This document shows, in pieces, positions 1 through 10,720 of a DNA stretch of 64,000 bases (its first letter is position 1; each line of letters begins with the position of its first letter). The stretch covers positions 5,748,236-5,812,235 of the forward strand of contig NW_006921536.1 in the NCBI RefSeq assembly GCF_000340215.1, read 5' to 3'. The notes under the pieces are model-generated. The model saw only the letters and a list, made by a program, of their open reading frames with translations. It had not been told where the DNA came from and did not search any database. The position numbers and the translations under genes were made by a program. The DNA comes from Pseudocercospora fijiensis CIRAD86 (Eukaryota; Ascomycota; Dothideomycetes; Mycosphaerellales; Mycosphaerellaceae).

Positions 1-683
1 GCTGTGTTTTTTAAAAGATAAGATAAGATTAACAATTAAAGGCTACTAAACCTAACTAATTAGGGCTAGCGAAACTACGAACAATAATAGCCCTCGTAAT
101 AATAAGAACAACCCTCGGAAGCGGACATTTCTAGGTCTTTTAAGAGTAGACGCAAAGAACTCGGTACGACATTACTTAGAACGGAGGCAGGGCTATAATA
201 CCTCGTACGTCTACCTATTATAGTAGGGAAGACGCGCTCGTATTATAATTAGTCGAAGGCCCTCAATTCTTATAGATATATATTACTTTATAGTTTGTTA
301 TATAGGAGATAGCGCAGTTAGAAGTTAGACATTGTATTAGAAGGTAAGGTTTGACATAGTTACATAATCAGGTAGTTAAGTGTTTAATTTAGCGCGGCTA
401 AGCAGCTTATTAGACTTGCTAAGTTAGTAGCAACGGAGGTCGAGGTTAGAATATAGAAAGGCTACGAGGGCGCGGCCTTTAGAAGGGAAGCGTGTATTAG
501 AGGCTATGCGTAATTAGTATGTAACTAGCTCGAGTGAAGCTAGGGTCTTAGTGCCTTAGGCAGGGCTTAGCGCTTAGCGTTAGGCTAACTAGCCTGCCTT
601 CCTCCTTCTCCTCCTAGTTCTCTATCGAATACTACCTATACCTACTGCTGCCCTGTCTACCTGCTAACATAACCCTTTTTACA
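1..683 (+). repeat. 5' LTR of a Copia element (partial; starts before the window)
   Basis: The sequence is the reverse complement of 29302-30000 and of 44686-45366, differing mostly by C/T and G/A transitions. Its right edge is TTTTTACA, the CA end expected of an LTR; the matching plus-strand copies begin TATAAGAAGG, which fits a RIP-altered TG start. The other copies extend about 290 bases past the point matching base 1, so the start of this LTR lies outside the window. Copia coding DNA follows directly on the same strand, which makes this the 5' LTR. The left limit is set by the window and not by biology. Confidence 0.75.
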
Positions 684-959
684 CTTATATAACACTAAGG
701 TGCTAAGGACACTACTATACCTAGTATATGCTTAGGCTAAGGGCAAGAAGCTTATTTCTAGAAGGCTACGAAAGTACGACGTTTCTATCCTTACTCTATA
801 TAGTTATATTGCTACTAACCTAATAGAGCTAGACACGGCCTATAATAGTAATAGGTACCTATTCTATACCTACGACTTAAATATAGGACTTTACTTTAGT
901 TAGACTATTAGCAATCGAACTAAATCAACCTTGCTATAATACTAGAGCTAACTAGCCTT

Positions 960-1570
960 ATTCGTACGTAGTATTAGTAGGGACATTATCTACCTATTAT
1001 CCGATAATAAAGGAGCGATTAGTAGAATGCGTTTTCGTTCCTACTTACGTAATAACTATACTACCTAGAGGCTATTAGCACTATATACCCCTAAGCAAGA
1101 CCTAGTAGAACGAGTAGGCCGCACTATTATTAAAGTAGCTAGGGCCCTTATAATACATATACGCTTTCTATATAAGCTATAGCTAGAAGGAGTTTATATA
1201 GCAACCTTCTTAATTAATCGTTTACTTAGGTTACGCTCTACCGACTATTTAATAAGGACACTATTTAAAATCGGAACTAGATATAAGCCTAATATAGCCT
1301 ATATATACTAATTTAGCGTACGAGCCTATCTACTAATCTATAGTACGGAAACAGACCTAGCATCGTATAAGCGAAAGGATATCCTACTAAGAACTATAAA
1401 GGTAGCTTTACGTACTTATATTAGATACCTATATAGTTATAAAGGCTATTCTATCTATAGGATCTAGGTACTATTACGAATAATAGCCCTACGAATAAGG
1501 GATGTTATCTTTAACGAAACCCTGTTCTATAATAGATACGATAATAATCTTAGAGTTAACCTTACTAACT
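960..1570 (+). pseudogene. Copia integrase domain (decayed)
   Basis: Near 1083-1215 the translation reads PKQDLVERVGRTI followed by ARALI, a leucine-rich stretch and FLINRL. This matches the conserved end of the Copia integrase core, where P..NGL.ER..RT is followed by AR.ML and the catalytic glutamate lies in the ER pair. Further on, 1310-1520 reads as the usual post-core segment, with GxRAY, a YKxYSIYR block and RDVIFNE. In-frame TAG codons replace expected W and Q codons. The catalytic aspartates upstream were not located with certainty. Confidence 0.75.
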
Positions 1571-2399
1571 AAGAGCTAACTTAATTTAGTAATCTCGAAG
1601 AACTATAAACAACCGCCTCGGGGCATTAATTTAATAATCTTCGAGAAGCCTATAATATACCCTTAGACCTCGTATAGTTTAGAGCTAAGGGGGTAGATAT
1701 ACTATTAGAACCTAGAAGATTAATAATTGTCGATTCTATAGGGCTAGTAGATCTAGACTAAGAATAGCTACTACTAACTACGCCGCTATTAGTTAAATAA
1801 CTTAGCCTAGTACCGAAGCAATAGCCTATATAGTAATAAGACTTTCTAGTTAAACTAAATAATACTTAGCTACCTCGTAATAATATATTAAATAGATTAG
1901 CCTAATAAGGATCCTCTAAGAACGATGCTAGCGATAAAGCCTCTACTAACAATATAGACGTACTAGGTTATATAGATAATATAGACTTCAACTTGCTATA
2001 TACTAAGCTAGCTAAATTGCTAATACTAATTGAAGCCGCTAATATATCTTATCGTTACTTACTAAATTAAGGCGGTCCGTACTACCGCGTTAACAATCTA
2101 AATAAGCGATAACGAACAGCTACGATCTACTACAATCGAGAGCAAGTAAGGCACCTTCTATTATTTAGTAGCCTTTAAATAGCCGCCGAGTATAAAGTAC
2201 GCTTTATATAGCCTACTCGAACTCGACTAAATAAGTCTAATCTATCTAATTCCCTAGAACCGCTACTACTTCTACGCGAAGAGTATAATCTAACTCTTAT
2301 ACTAAAAGTTTCGAGCCTACTAGCGGAGCTACGTAACTAGCGACAGGTACTTAAGAGCAAGTTTAAAGAGCATTAGATATACGCTATAAGAGCTGAGTT

Positions 2400-3260
2400 T
2401 AATAAGGCGCTTAAAATAGGAACATTTAAGTAGGTAGATATTAATAAAATGCTAGATAAACTAAGTCTTCTACCGCTTACCTAGGTGTTTAAATACAAAG
2501 GCGACGCTAGCGGAAGATTAGTGAAGTTTAAGGCAAGAGTATACGCAAGGGGTAACCTATAGAGGAATATATACTTAGATATATATACTTCGATACTAGC
2601 TATACGAGTATTTAGAGCTCTAATAGCTATTACCGTTAAGTTTAACCTAGAAGCGGACTAACTAGATGCTATTAACGCATTATTGAATGCTACTCTACTA
2701 TATATACTATACCTTAGGCCGCCTAACGGTTTTAAGTAGAAGGGCAAGGTACTAAGGCTTATCTAAGTATTATATAGATTGTACGAGTTACCTCGACTAT
2801 AGTATAATTACTTTACTATAATATTAGAAAACAAGCTTAGCATGCAACTAGTAGACAATATAGACTGCCTATATACCGATACCGACAAGCATGTATTTAT
2901 CTTCTTTTACGTTAATAATATAGTATTATTATATTACCCTCTTTATAAGTAGAAGGCAATAGACCTTAAGCAACGCCTAATAAAAGAATATAAGCTTAAT
3001 AACCTTAGTAAGCTATTATAGTTCCTTAGTATTGAAGTAAAGCGCAATCGTAATACTAAGCAACTATAGTTATTATAGAAAACATATACTAAGAAGATAG
3101 GTTAGCGGTATACTATTAGTACCGATACTAGTCGAAGGGCTAAAGCACTACTACTAACTAGGTATAAGCTATATAAGAAGCTAATACCTAATAAGGTTAG
3201 CAAAACGCATCTAGATCTAGCCGCTATAGTAGCATATTAGAGCCGTATTAGGTTACTAAA
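2400..3260 (+). pseudogene. Copia reverse transcriptase (decayed)
   Basis: The segment holds the Copia RT landmarks: KGDASGRLVKFKARVYARGN near 2500-2555, the DAINALLNA block near 2665-2695, RPPNGF near 2715-2735 and VLYRLYELPR near 2768-2795. The catalytic box at 2908-2919 reads YVNN where the family has YVDD. Both changes are G-to-A after T, exactly the RIP context, so the metal-binding aspartates are gone. The following LLQFLSIEVKR-like block (3010-3045) is the usual next motif. No function can remain. Confidence 0.85.
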
Positions 3261-3449
3261 CTTTGTAGTAGTCTAAATAAGACTAGAAATTGCTAAGGCA
3301 GTATTACTACTATTAAAGGCTCTATAGAACCCTAGGTAGGAGGATATAGCTACTGCTAACTAGTGTATTAAGTACCTCCTTTAAACGAAGGACCTATATC
3401 TAGAATATAATAATGCTAGACTAACAATTACGGCATACTTAATATATAA

Positions 3450-3727
3450 GCTTAATAAGTTTTATAGTGCTTCTAATGCCTCTTATAGTAACTATAAAGG
3501 AACAAGGCAGTTATAAGAGGGTTAGTTGTTTAGCCTATTTAATAGACTAGTTAATTAGAAGGTAGTACGACAGTTAACTGTTACTAAGTCTATAACAGAA
3601 GCGGAGCTACTTGCAGCGTTATATGCAGGCTTAGAACTAATCTAGTAAGAAACGTTTCTTCCGCTAATATAAGGGCTTACCTTAAATAAGAACCCTATGC
3701 TATACTATAATAACACTTAGACTATCC
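3450..3727 (+). pseudogene. Copia RNase H domain (decayed, cut by gap)
   Basis: The translation reads ASYSNYKGTRQL, then VVRQLTVTKSITEAELLAALYAG and LTLNKNPMLYYNNT. This is the C-terminal RNase H of Copia polyproteins: DAS..D at the start, TEAEL in the middle, DN near the end. The last aspartate-asparagine appears as NN, again a RIP-type change. The domain runs into the run of Ns at 3728, so the C terminus and the 3' LTR are missing from the assembly. Confidence 0.8.
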
Positions 3728-3827
3728 NNNNNNNNNNNNNNNNNNNNNNNNNNNNNNNNNNNNNNNNNNNNNNNNNNNNNNNNNNNNNNNNNNNNNNNNN
3801 NNNNNNNNNNNNNNNNNNNNNNNNNNN
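3728..3827. other. Assembly gap of 100 Ns
   Basis: Exactly 100 Ns, the conventional placeholder for a gap of unknown length. The Copia element ends at its left edge and unrelated sequence starts at its right edge, so the true content is unknown. Confidence 0.99.
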
Positions 3828-4053
3828 CCCCCGCCAGGAGAGTTTCCAAGCTTTAATACCTTAAGAGTTGTGAGGGGTTTTATGAGCAATTTGGGGTTTT
3901 AGGGCTTTCAACTAATTGCCCGCAGGGTAAGTTGGGGTTACCCCCTAGGGGTGTCTGAGGGGGCAACTCTTTTTACAAAACCCTTTCCCTGTTCAGCAAA
4001 GGGAGGGCACTTGTTTAAAACAATGGGTGGGGGGCCCCCCCCCCCCCCCCCCC
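3828..4053. other. Odd-composition contig end with G6C19 homopolymer
   Basis: This tract is G-rich, contains CA and TG freely, and differs sharply from the RIP DNA on either side. It ends with six G followed by nineteen C (4029-4053), after which normal RIP sequence resumes. No ORF or known repeat was recognised. It lies directly against the gap, so poor-quality contig-end sequence is the simplest explanation; a short unmutated insertion is the alternative. Confidence 0.6.
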
Positions 4054-5176
4054 TACTAGCTATAGCTAAGTTAATTAAACATACCTTTATCGATTAGCGC
4101 TAACAAAAGTGTCTAATACGATAGCGACGACTAATTAGGATAGCGGATTCAACCTTACTTCCTAATACGTTATTGTCGCCTATATTATTACTTTAAACGT
4201 TACTTCTACTAACTAATAACAAGTCTGCGGCGATTATATTAGTGCTAGTAATAATAGTATAGTAGTCTTAGCTAAGGGTAGCGTCCTTAGTTTAAGTTAC
4301 CTATTCTAATTTATTAAATCTATTTAACTAATATATACCTTACTTAATCCTTTATCTAATTAAATAGACGCTACCTATACGATTAATCTAATAACCGATA
4401 GTAACGGTATAAAGGGCTAAGTTTAAATTAAACTAACTTTACTAACGACACGAGTTCTTATATAAGGCTTAATAGTGTCGGTCTATACTTTAACTACGTA
4501 GGAAGACAATAGTTCCTAGTAATAGGGACTATATATAAAGGTATATATATAGTCCGGATTATATAACGATATCCTTCTAGGGTAATCGGGGTATAAAATA
4601 AGACTCTCTTATATATAGTATAGATTTAAACTAATTTTTTGCTATTTAATAAAGTACTATATAAGAAGTTAAAAGGATTAATTTTTCTTTTGTTTGTATA
4701 TAAAGAAGTATTAACTACCTTGCCTAAAATAGAAGGCAAGCCCCTTCTTTTTATACAAGCTAAGGGGGTATATAACGCGTTAGCTTAGTTATATAACAGG
4801 TACGTAACTTCTTAGCTTAAAGAATTTTCTATACTATATTTTAGACTAGAGAAGAGATAGAATATAGGCAATTAACGAAGCTAATTTAACCGCCGGCAAT
4901 ATAGTATTACGTAAGTAATCCACTGCGCTATGCGTAATAATATACAGTAGGGACTACAGCTTTAAGACTATGCTAACTAAATCCCGTACTATTAGAGCCT
5001 TCTTCCCTATAATAAGTTAAGATATTATTGTAGAGTACTTTCTACCTATAAAGCGAGGCACCGTAACGGGATTCTACTTGTAAGGCCTTGTGCTTGCACT
5101 AGCTATAGGTCGAATAATAGGAGGTATTATTACACTATACACTACATAGAGAGTCATCCTCTAGGTCTAGTATAGA
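4054..5176. other. Unclassified RIP-mutated DNA
   Basis: AT-rich with very few CA and TG dinucleotides and no recognisable protein. A short hairpin with CTTGCC and GGCAAG arms sits near 4718-4741. An inverted pair around TATATATAGTCC lies near 4525-4555. These may be remains of an LTR or small element, but nothing pairs with another copy in the window. The boundary with unmutated gene DNA at about 5177 is abrupt. Confidence 0.5.
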
Positions 5177-5306
5177 ATGATGGGCTTGACCCTTACCCTA
5201 AACAGTCCCCTGATTTTGCCTGGGATCGGCTCAATAACAGGAAGTATCGGTTCACAGTTAACGAAGAAATTAGACACAGAACATGAGTCTGTATTTCTCA
5301 TTTTGC
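5177..5306 (-). other. 3' flank of the crotonase gene
   Basis: Ordinary-composition DNA between the stop codon at 5307 and the RIP boundary near 5177, so presumably the 3' untranslated region and terminator. No clear polyadenylation signal was identified. The gene therefore has only about 130 bases of unmutated downstream DNA. Confidence 0.55.
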
Positions 5307-6391
5307 TCATAATCTTGGCTTCCCATTCGTGCTCGAATCTGCAACTGCCAGGTTCTTGGTATTGACGCGTGTGAACCATGGATGTACAGGCGGCGAATCC
5401 TTTTCGATCGTAGCTGTGAAAGTCGGCTTTCGCTTCTCCAGAAACGCTGCAACAGCCTCATCATTGTCGCTGCAAGCCAAGTCAGCACCACTGAAATCAC
5501 AACACGCAATCCATCAAGGTCGATACTCACGCCTCACCCCTCATGTGCGCCATGATTCGACTTTCCAGCAAATGCGCCTCCTCGGCACTCTGCATTCCAC
5601 GCAAAATCATTTCCCTAATCATGAACGTACTGACCGTACTCGTCTCTCTCGCAATCCCTTCCGCAGCCTCGAGGGCTTTTGGAAGAACATCTTCCTGCCT
5701 CTCAATCAAGTCCGAAAACAAGCCTTCAAGCTTCCTACTACTCGCAGGAATCGTGGAGCCAGTTACGCAAAGCTCAAGTGCTCTCGCAGCTCCAATCAAT
5801 CTCGGCAGGAAGAAACTCGAACAACCTTCGATAACCACACCTCGTTGGGAGAACACGAAACCAATCTTGGCCTTCGACCACACGATTCGCATGACGCAGG
5901 CCAGTGTCATTGTGATACCGATACCTATCGCATGGCCCTGAATTGCCGCGATGGTGGGTTTTGTACATTGGTGGATTGCGAGGGAAACTCGACCTCCACT
6001 ACATTCATTCTCCGTCAGCAGTCATAAATCAAACAAAATCAGAAGGACAATTTTACCCATCTCGATGCGTCTTCTCAGTCTCCCATTTCCCATTGCCTCG
6101 AAGCTTGAATCCTTGGTGTAGATCCTGTCCGGCACAAAACATCCTACCATGACCTGTGAGGACGATGCATTTGACACGGTCGTCAATGCTGGCCAGTCGA
6201 AAGAAGTTTTCGAGCTCATCGGTCATGATGTCTGTGAATTGATTGTTGTGGTTGGGTCTGTAGAGTGTGCATATTAGGATTGGAGTTGGTTCAGGCGAGG
6301 AGGCGGGATAATGGGATATTCGGATCTCCCGGTATGGGAGAGATGGGTAGGATTGAGGTAGCTTGGTGGGAGTAGGTTGGCCAGAGGACAT
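5307..6391 (-). CDS. Enoyl-CoA hydratase/isomerase family protein, three exons
   Basis: Exons are 6391-6057, 5998-5531 and 5469-5307, giving 321 residues. Intron 1 (5999-6056, 58 bp) has GTAAAA, a GCTGAC branch site and TAG. Intron 2 (5470-5530, 61 bp) has GTGAGT, the same GCTGAC branch site and CAG; both keep frame. An AG at 5491 would also keep frame but gives a 40-bp intron without that branch site. The start ATG has A at -3. The crotonase fold shows in FCAGQDL at residues 85-91 (oxyanion hole), a GHAIGIG loop at 133-139, and the FLPRLIG, ARE..STVS and AEEAHLLESRI blocks. The family hydrates or isomerises enoyl-CoA in fatty-acid or related catabolism. The end is PRL, a weak PTS1-like tripeptide, so a peroxisomal site is possible but inferred. 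Codons look ordinary, with no RIP stops. Exact substrate unknown. Confidence 0.9.
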
Positions 6392-6980
6392 CTTGGACGA
6401 CGATTTGATGAGCGCAGTGAAGGATTTTGCGTTGGTGTTGTCTCGATGAAGTGTAGGTACTTCAATGTTGGTATTATGATTACAATAGAGTTCCGAACTG
6501 CCGAGGTCGATCTCATAACAGTGCGGAGTCTGATGACTTTGCTACGTTCAACCACCTTATGTTCGAATTTTTCATCTGATGAGTAGTGAGTCCTTGTCGC
6601 ATCACCGAGGCAGCTAAGATCCAGATGTTCTCAATGCTGCACTCGTACAATCGGACCGGCAACTCTCCGAAAGTCACGATCCCATAGGACAACCGAACCT
6701 CAGTTAGAGATCTTGAAAAATCTGTCTCCGTCCCGAGCAGCACGCTTTTGCAATGCGTCTGCGATCCTGACGCCGCGACCTGAGGCTTGCACGAGTGACC
6801 GACTTGGTGTTATACGCTTTGCGCGCTTCGCAAATACCGCCGCCGAGGGTAATAGTGACATTCATTCGATTGCGGTATAATCGATTAGTGTACATAGTCC
6901 GGCTCTTCCCTAGCTTCCTCGACCTCCTTGAGCAGTGCCTAATGCTCCTTCGGCTGAGGCATTTTATGAACCCATTCTAG
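6392..6980 (-). promoter_or_regulatory. Upstream region of the crotonase gene
   Basis: About 590 bases of ordinary composition upstream of the ATG, ending where RIP DNA starts near 6981. It presumably carries the promoter and 5' leader. A 53-codon open stretch on the minus strand, beginning MSLLPSAAVF near 6850, could be a remnant of another gene, but it has no recognisable domain and stops quickly. No TATA box was chosen with confidence. Confidence 0.5.
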
Positions 6981-7960
6981 CTTTGTATAGGTTATATACT
7001 TCCCTAGGTCTACTGCCTTCTTATCGCGATAAGCGCGGTATATAGAAGGTATTATATTAGTATGTCCGTACGATGCTATAAGTAGACCTAGTAGAGCGTT
7101 TTAGCTACTTATTACGCTAATACTAATACCTTCGGATATACTAGATCCGGACACTCTTAGCGGCTCTATTAGGCAATAGTTAAACCGGACCTATAGAGGC
7201 CGCTCCGGTTATCGAGTAGCCTCTATAGATAGATCTTATACCTTTATTTAGATACTAAGTATTAGGAATAGTTAGATAGGGTAGAAGAGGCCGCTTAGTA
7301 GAGACTCTATCTCGTACCTATAACGCGTAGAACTCCTATAGAATCGCGTACTACTAGAACTACTCTACTTTATTAGTATTTCTTAATAAATTAAAGTATA
7401 ATATCTTAGATAACGTTCTATTTAGATTCTACTATTTACGCTAGTATAACTCTAGCTCTAGTAATAGCCTCTTAAGAGCCCTCTATAGTATCGAGCGACT
7501 TCTATTATAACGACTCGCTAGCTATTAATGCCTTGTCTCGTACTAAAGTTAAGATATAATAAGTAGCCGTAAATTATACTAATAATATTACTACCGCTTA
7601 AAGGGCCGCTATAGCGAGAGCGGCTTAGTTTAAGGTATAAGAAGAGATAGCGAAGCCGTTAATCGAGCGTCTATCGGTACCTCCGGATACTCCGTAACTA
7701 CGTATACTAGTACTAAGTAAGATACCTACGCCTAGTAATATAGCGAGTTAACTAGCTAGTCGATTAAAGAAGAAAAGCGCTTCTTAGCGGCAAAAGACTA
7801 CTATCGCTACGCTTAAAGAAGAGGGTAGAAAAGTAACTAGAGATATAGGTAGAGATAGCCGTAATATAGCGAATAGTACGTTACGAAAACTTTATTACCG
7901 ATCCTATCGATTCTATTAATCCTAGCGATCCTAAGCTATCCTAGAACGATAAATAGGTAA
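6981..7960 (+). pseudogene. Unknown RIP-degraded coding-like region
   Basis: Plus-strand frames stay partly open, with stops mostly of the RIP kind. The best part, about 7740-7910, reads as a Lys/Arg/Ser-rich tail with RLKKKSAS and TIATLKEEGRKVTRDIGR. This has the feel of the basic C-terminal region of a transposase, but no catalytic motif was found, so no family is assigned. It begins directly at the edge of the gene island. Confidence 0.35.
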
Positions 7961-8830
7961 CTTATAAAAGTTAGACTTTTGTATAATACTATACTAAAAA
8001 TAGAACATTTTTGTTATATATTACTAAGCCGTAAACCTTCTAGATAAAAAGATATAAAGGAAAGAAAATCGCTTTCTAGATATCTTACTTCTAATTTATC
8101 TTTTTTTCTAGTAGGTTTATAGCTTAGTAATATAGTAGAAAGGTACTCTTTTTTTAATATATTATTATAAAAAAATATAAAATTTATAGATTCTCTACGA
8201 AACTAAAGCTAGGGAAAAGAAATAAGTAATATAGTATTTTAGCTTTTTCTAAGTTATACTTTACTGTTTTTAGAAATCTAAAAAGAAGAACTTAATCTTG
8301 TACCTACTAACAAGAGTATTAGAAGTTTTCAAGTCTTAATACCTAGTAGTTATCTAGGAATCTAGAAAGGAATCTCGAGTGTTTCGAGTATACTTTTTTT
8401 CTAAAGTCCTGCTTATTAAGCGTCGGCTTTAAAAAGAAACCTTAACGGAATATCGGCTATATTTAACGAGACCTTAACGAAAAAAAATTATTTATAAAAA
8501 AAACCTACTAAACCGCTAAACTTAACCTATATTAATACGTAATATCCTAAAATACCTCGTAGTATTAGTAGTAGTAATCGGGCTCTAACTTATCCTACGC
8601 TTATCCTACGTCCTTTACGTTCCTAGGCCTCGAATTTCGGGATAGCCCGTCTCGAAATTTACGATCGCGACGATCCTATCGATAGGATCGCGACTCCGCG
8701 ATTCCGAGCGATCCTATCTAATAGGATCTTTAACGTATAATCCTAAGGATTTTAAGGATCCTAAGGCTCCTAAGTAATCCTATCGATAGGATCGTCGCGA
8801 TTAGGAAAAAAGTTTTTATAACGTAGACTT
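7961..8830. other. AT-rich spacer with palindromes at its right end
   Basis: The stretch 7970-8520 is very AT-rich, with many A and T runs and no open frame. From 8664 to 8802 GATCCTA and TCCTAAGG words repeat. A perfect 20-bp palindrome, CGATCCTATCGATAGGATCG, occupies 8671-8690, and a partner in the opposite sense lies at 8776-8800. Together they form an inverted pair with about 23-bp arms around 85-100 bp. Confidence 0.5.
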
Positions 8831-9780
8831 CTAGTACTAATACTATATACTAGTAGAAGAGGTAGATTAGACGACGAGGCGTTATTACTATTAGTATATA
8901 TCTATAACGATAATTAGTACCAATTTAGAGACAGCTTCTAGAACGTTATAACGGCTCTCTTCTAGTAGAATAGCGGACCTATCTATAATAGTCTCGACCG
9001 TATAATAAAGACCTACGAGATACAGTAGCGTACCTACTTTACTAATCTATCTAAGACTAGTACTAAGAACGAGACTAATATAAGTATAGTAATAAAGGAT
9101 AAAATAGCGTTTAAGGATAAGAAGAAATAGAAACAAGTCGACTATAAGAAGATAGTATAGGCGGCTACTATAGAAATAGTAAAGTCGTAGATTAAGTAAG
9201 CGAAGATAATAGTTAGATAAGGAGATAAGAAAATAGTAGATACGCTATTAGATAATAATAACGAGGTTATAGAAGATTAAGACCTAACTATAGATTATCT
9301 AGACGAAGATATAAGCGACTTTAATAATACTACCGACGAAGACGACTCTCGGTTAATAATATAGCCGTTAGTACGACTAAACTTTAATTATAGGTCTTTA
9401 TCGTCGAGTATAACTCCGACTCTAACTCTATTAGGTAGAAGAGATAGGTCTACGAGTATATAGTTAGCGCGTAGATAGAAGAAGCGTAAGAAGCTAGTTA
9501 ATAACGAGTCGACTAACTTATAGCTAGATTTAAAGAAGTTAATAAGTTATATAGCTTCTTATATAGATAGTAGCGTATAGTAGGATATAGCAACTACGAT
9601 AGCTATTACTAAGTTAAATAAAGGAATATAAAGAATGTAAAGAGATCTCGCTCTAATAATAGAATAGATAGTATAGGAGTAGAGGTAGGAGTTATAGGCA
9701 TAGGTATAAGCGTAAATAAGCGAGTTTAACTCCGAGAATTTTGACTTAGGTCCGCCGATCTACCCTACGTAGCTATAGGG
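8831..9780 (+). pseudogene. Unknown acidic/helical ORF, RIP-degraded
   Basis: One plus-strand frame is open for about 310 codons except for TAG/TAA where Q or W is expected. It contains a Lys-rich segment near 9110, a strongly acidic middle (TIDYLDEDISDFNNTTDEDD, 9285-9345) and a Gln/Glu-rich helical tail near 9560-9730. No known domain was recognised. A DNA-binding accessory protein of a transposon is one possibility, but there is no direct evidence. Repeats R1 and R2 follow immediately. Confidence 0.45.
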
Positions 9781-9894
9781 TTAGGAATAGGCGTACGGTA
9801 GGGGGGCAGGGGTCTAGCTAATTAGCTATAACTAGCGATACAATAAGGGCCGCTAGCTAATTAGCTATAACTAGCGACAGAAACGCTTACTGCG

Positions 9895-10205
9895 CGCGAC
9901 TACGTATTATACTACGACCTAGGAGTATTATACTAGTAATACTAAGTCTATAAGTACCGTATTACTATATTTAGTACTTAGTTTATATATAAATTAGCTA
10001 GGGTGTCTAAGTAATTTAAATAAAATCTCTAAGTAATAAAGTAAAAGGGTTTAAAAACGATATTTTTATTTCTACGTATTATACTATAACCTAGGAGTGT
10101 TATACTAGTAATATTAAGTTTGTAAGTACCCTATTACTATATTTAGTACTTAGTTTATATATAAATTAGCTAGGGTGTCTAAGTAATTTAAATAAAATCT
10201 CTACT
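9895..10205. repeat. Repeat R2, two copies in tandem (about 135 bp each)
   Basis: Two copies at about 9895-10035 and 10068-10204, beginning TACGTATTATACTA and ending TTTAAATAAAATCTCT. The first continues through a 35-base spacer into the second. Two more copies are at about 45808-45932 and 46207-46347. The unit carries the inverted word TATTATACTAGTAATACTA. It may be a small LTR or MITE end; no coding DNA is associated. Confidence 0.75.
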
Positions 10206-10720
10206 ATAAGGCACTTTAGGGTTAGAGTTAGGCGTATAGCGGGCGTATAGTAGGGCGCCGGCGTCGAGCTAATTAGCTATAACTAGCGATATAGCAAGGG
10301 CCGCGGGCTAATTAGCTATAATTAGCGATAGGAACGCTCGCCCTCGCGCGCGACGTCGACGAGCCCTATTTACTATTTATCGCCTCCCTTATAGAACTAT
10401 TCTCTATTTATTCGATATTATAATATTAAAGGCATAAAAGAATATATTCTCGCGCCTGCTCGTAGGCCGCCTATATATATTACGAGCTAAATAAGAAGGC
10501 GGTCGTATTCTAAGTCGTATCTCGACTACGCCTACGTTAGGCTAATTAGCTATAACTAGTAATATAGCTCTAGCTAATTAGCTATAACTAGCGATATAGC
10601 GAGGCTTAGGGTTATACCTCGCTACCTCCTACTCGTAGCTCTTCTTATATCCTCTAAAGCATTTCCCTTCGGCTTTGTAACTATATATATTCTATAGAAA
10701 CGTGTTATTATATAGTACTA
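10206..10720. repeat. Left part of repeated element, copy A
   Basis: Near-identical to 41345-41650, including the telomere-like start TTTAGGGTTAGAGTTAGG, two R1 words and a block starting GACGTCGACGAGCCC. No open frame was recognised. In copy B this block is repeated three times in tandem, whereas here it is present once and leads into the minisatellite. Confidence 0.7.

Larger units (their letters stand above)
1..3727 (+). mobile_element. Ty1/Copia LTR retrotransposon, RIP-degraded, 3' end lost in gap
   Basis: The order is LTR, integrase, reverse transcriptase, RNase H, all on the plus strand, which is the Copia arrangement. The stretch 684-960 is leader and gag-side DNA with no recognisable domain. 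Decayed coding begins about 960 and runs to the assembly gap at 3728. The 3' LTR is not seen. Stops are TAG/TAA at places where a glutamine or tryptophan codon is expected, so the element is inactivated by RIP. Its LTR family recurs at 29302, 39738 and 44686. Confidence 0.88.

Noticed and set aside
5329..6027. 232-codon plus-strand ORF over the crotonase gene
   Set aside because: It lies antisense to the spliced crotonase exons and has no domain; a shadow of a real gene in normal-composition DNA.
6513..6980. Several short ORFs upstream of the crotonase gene
   Set aside because: Short, overlapping on both strands, no domain or splice pattern; treated as upstream region.
7740..7910. Pogo/Fot1 transposase C terminus
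   Set aside because: Only a basic tail resembles it; no DDD catalytic region or TIRs were found.
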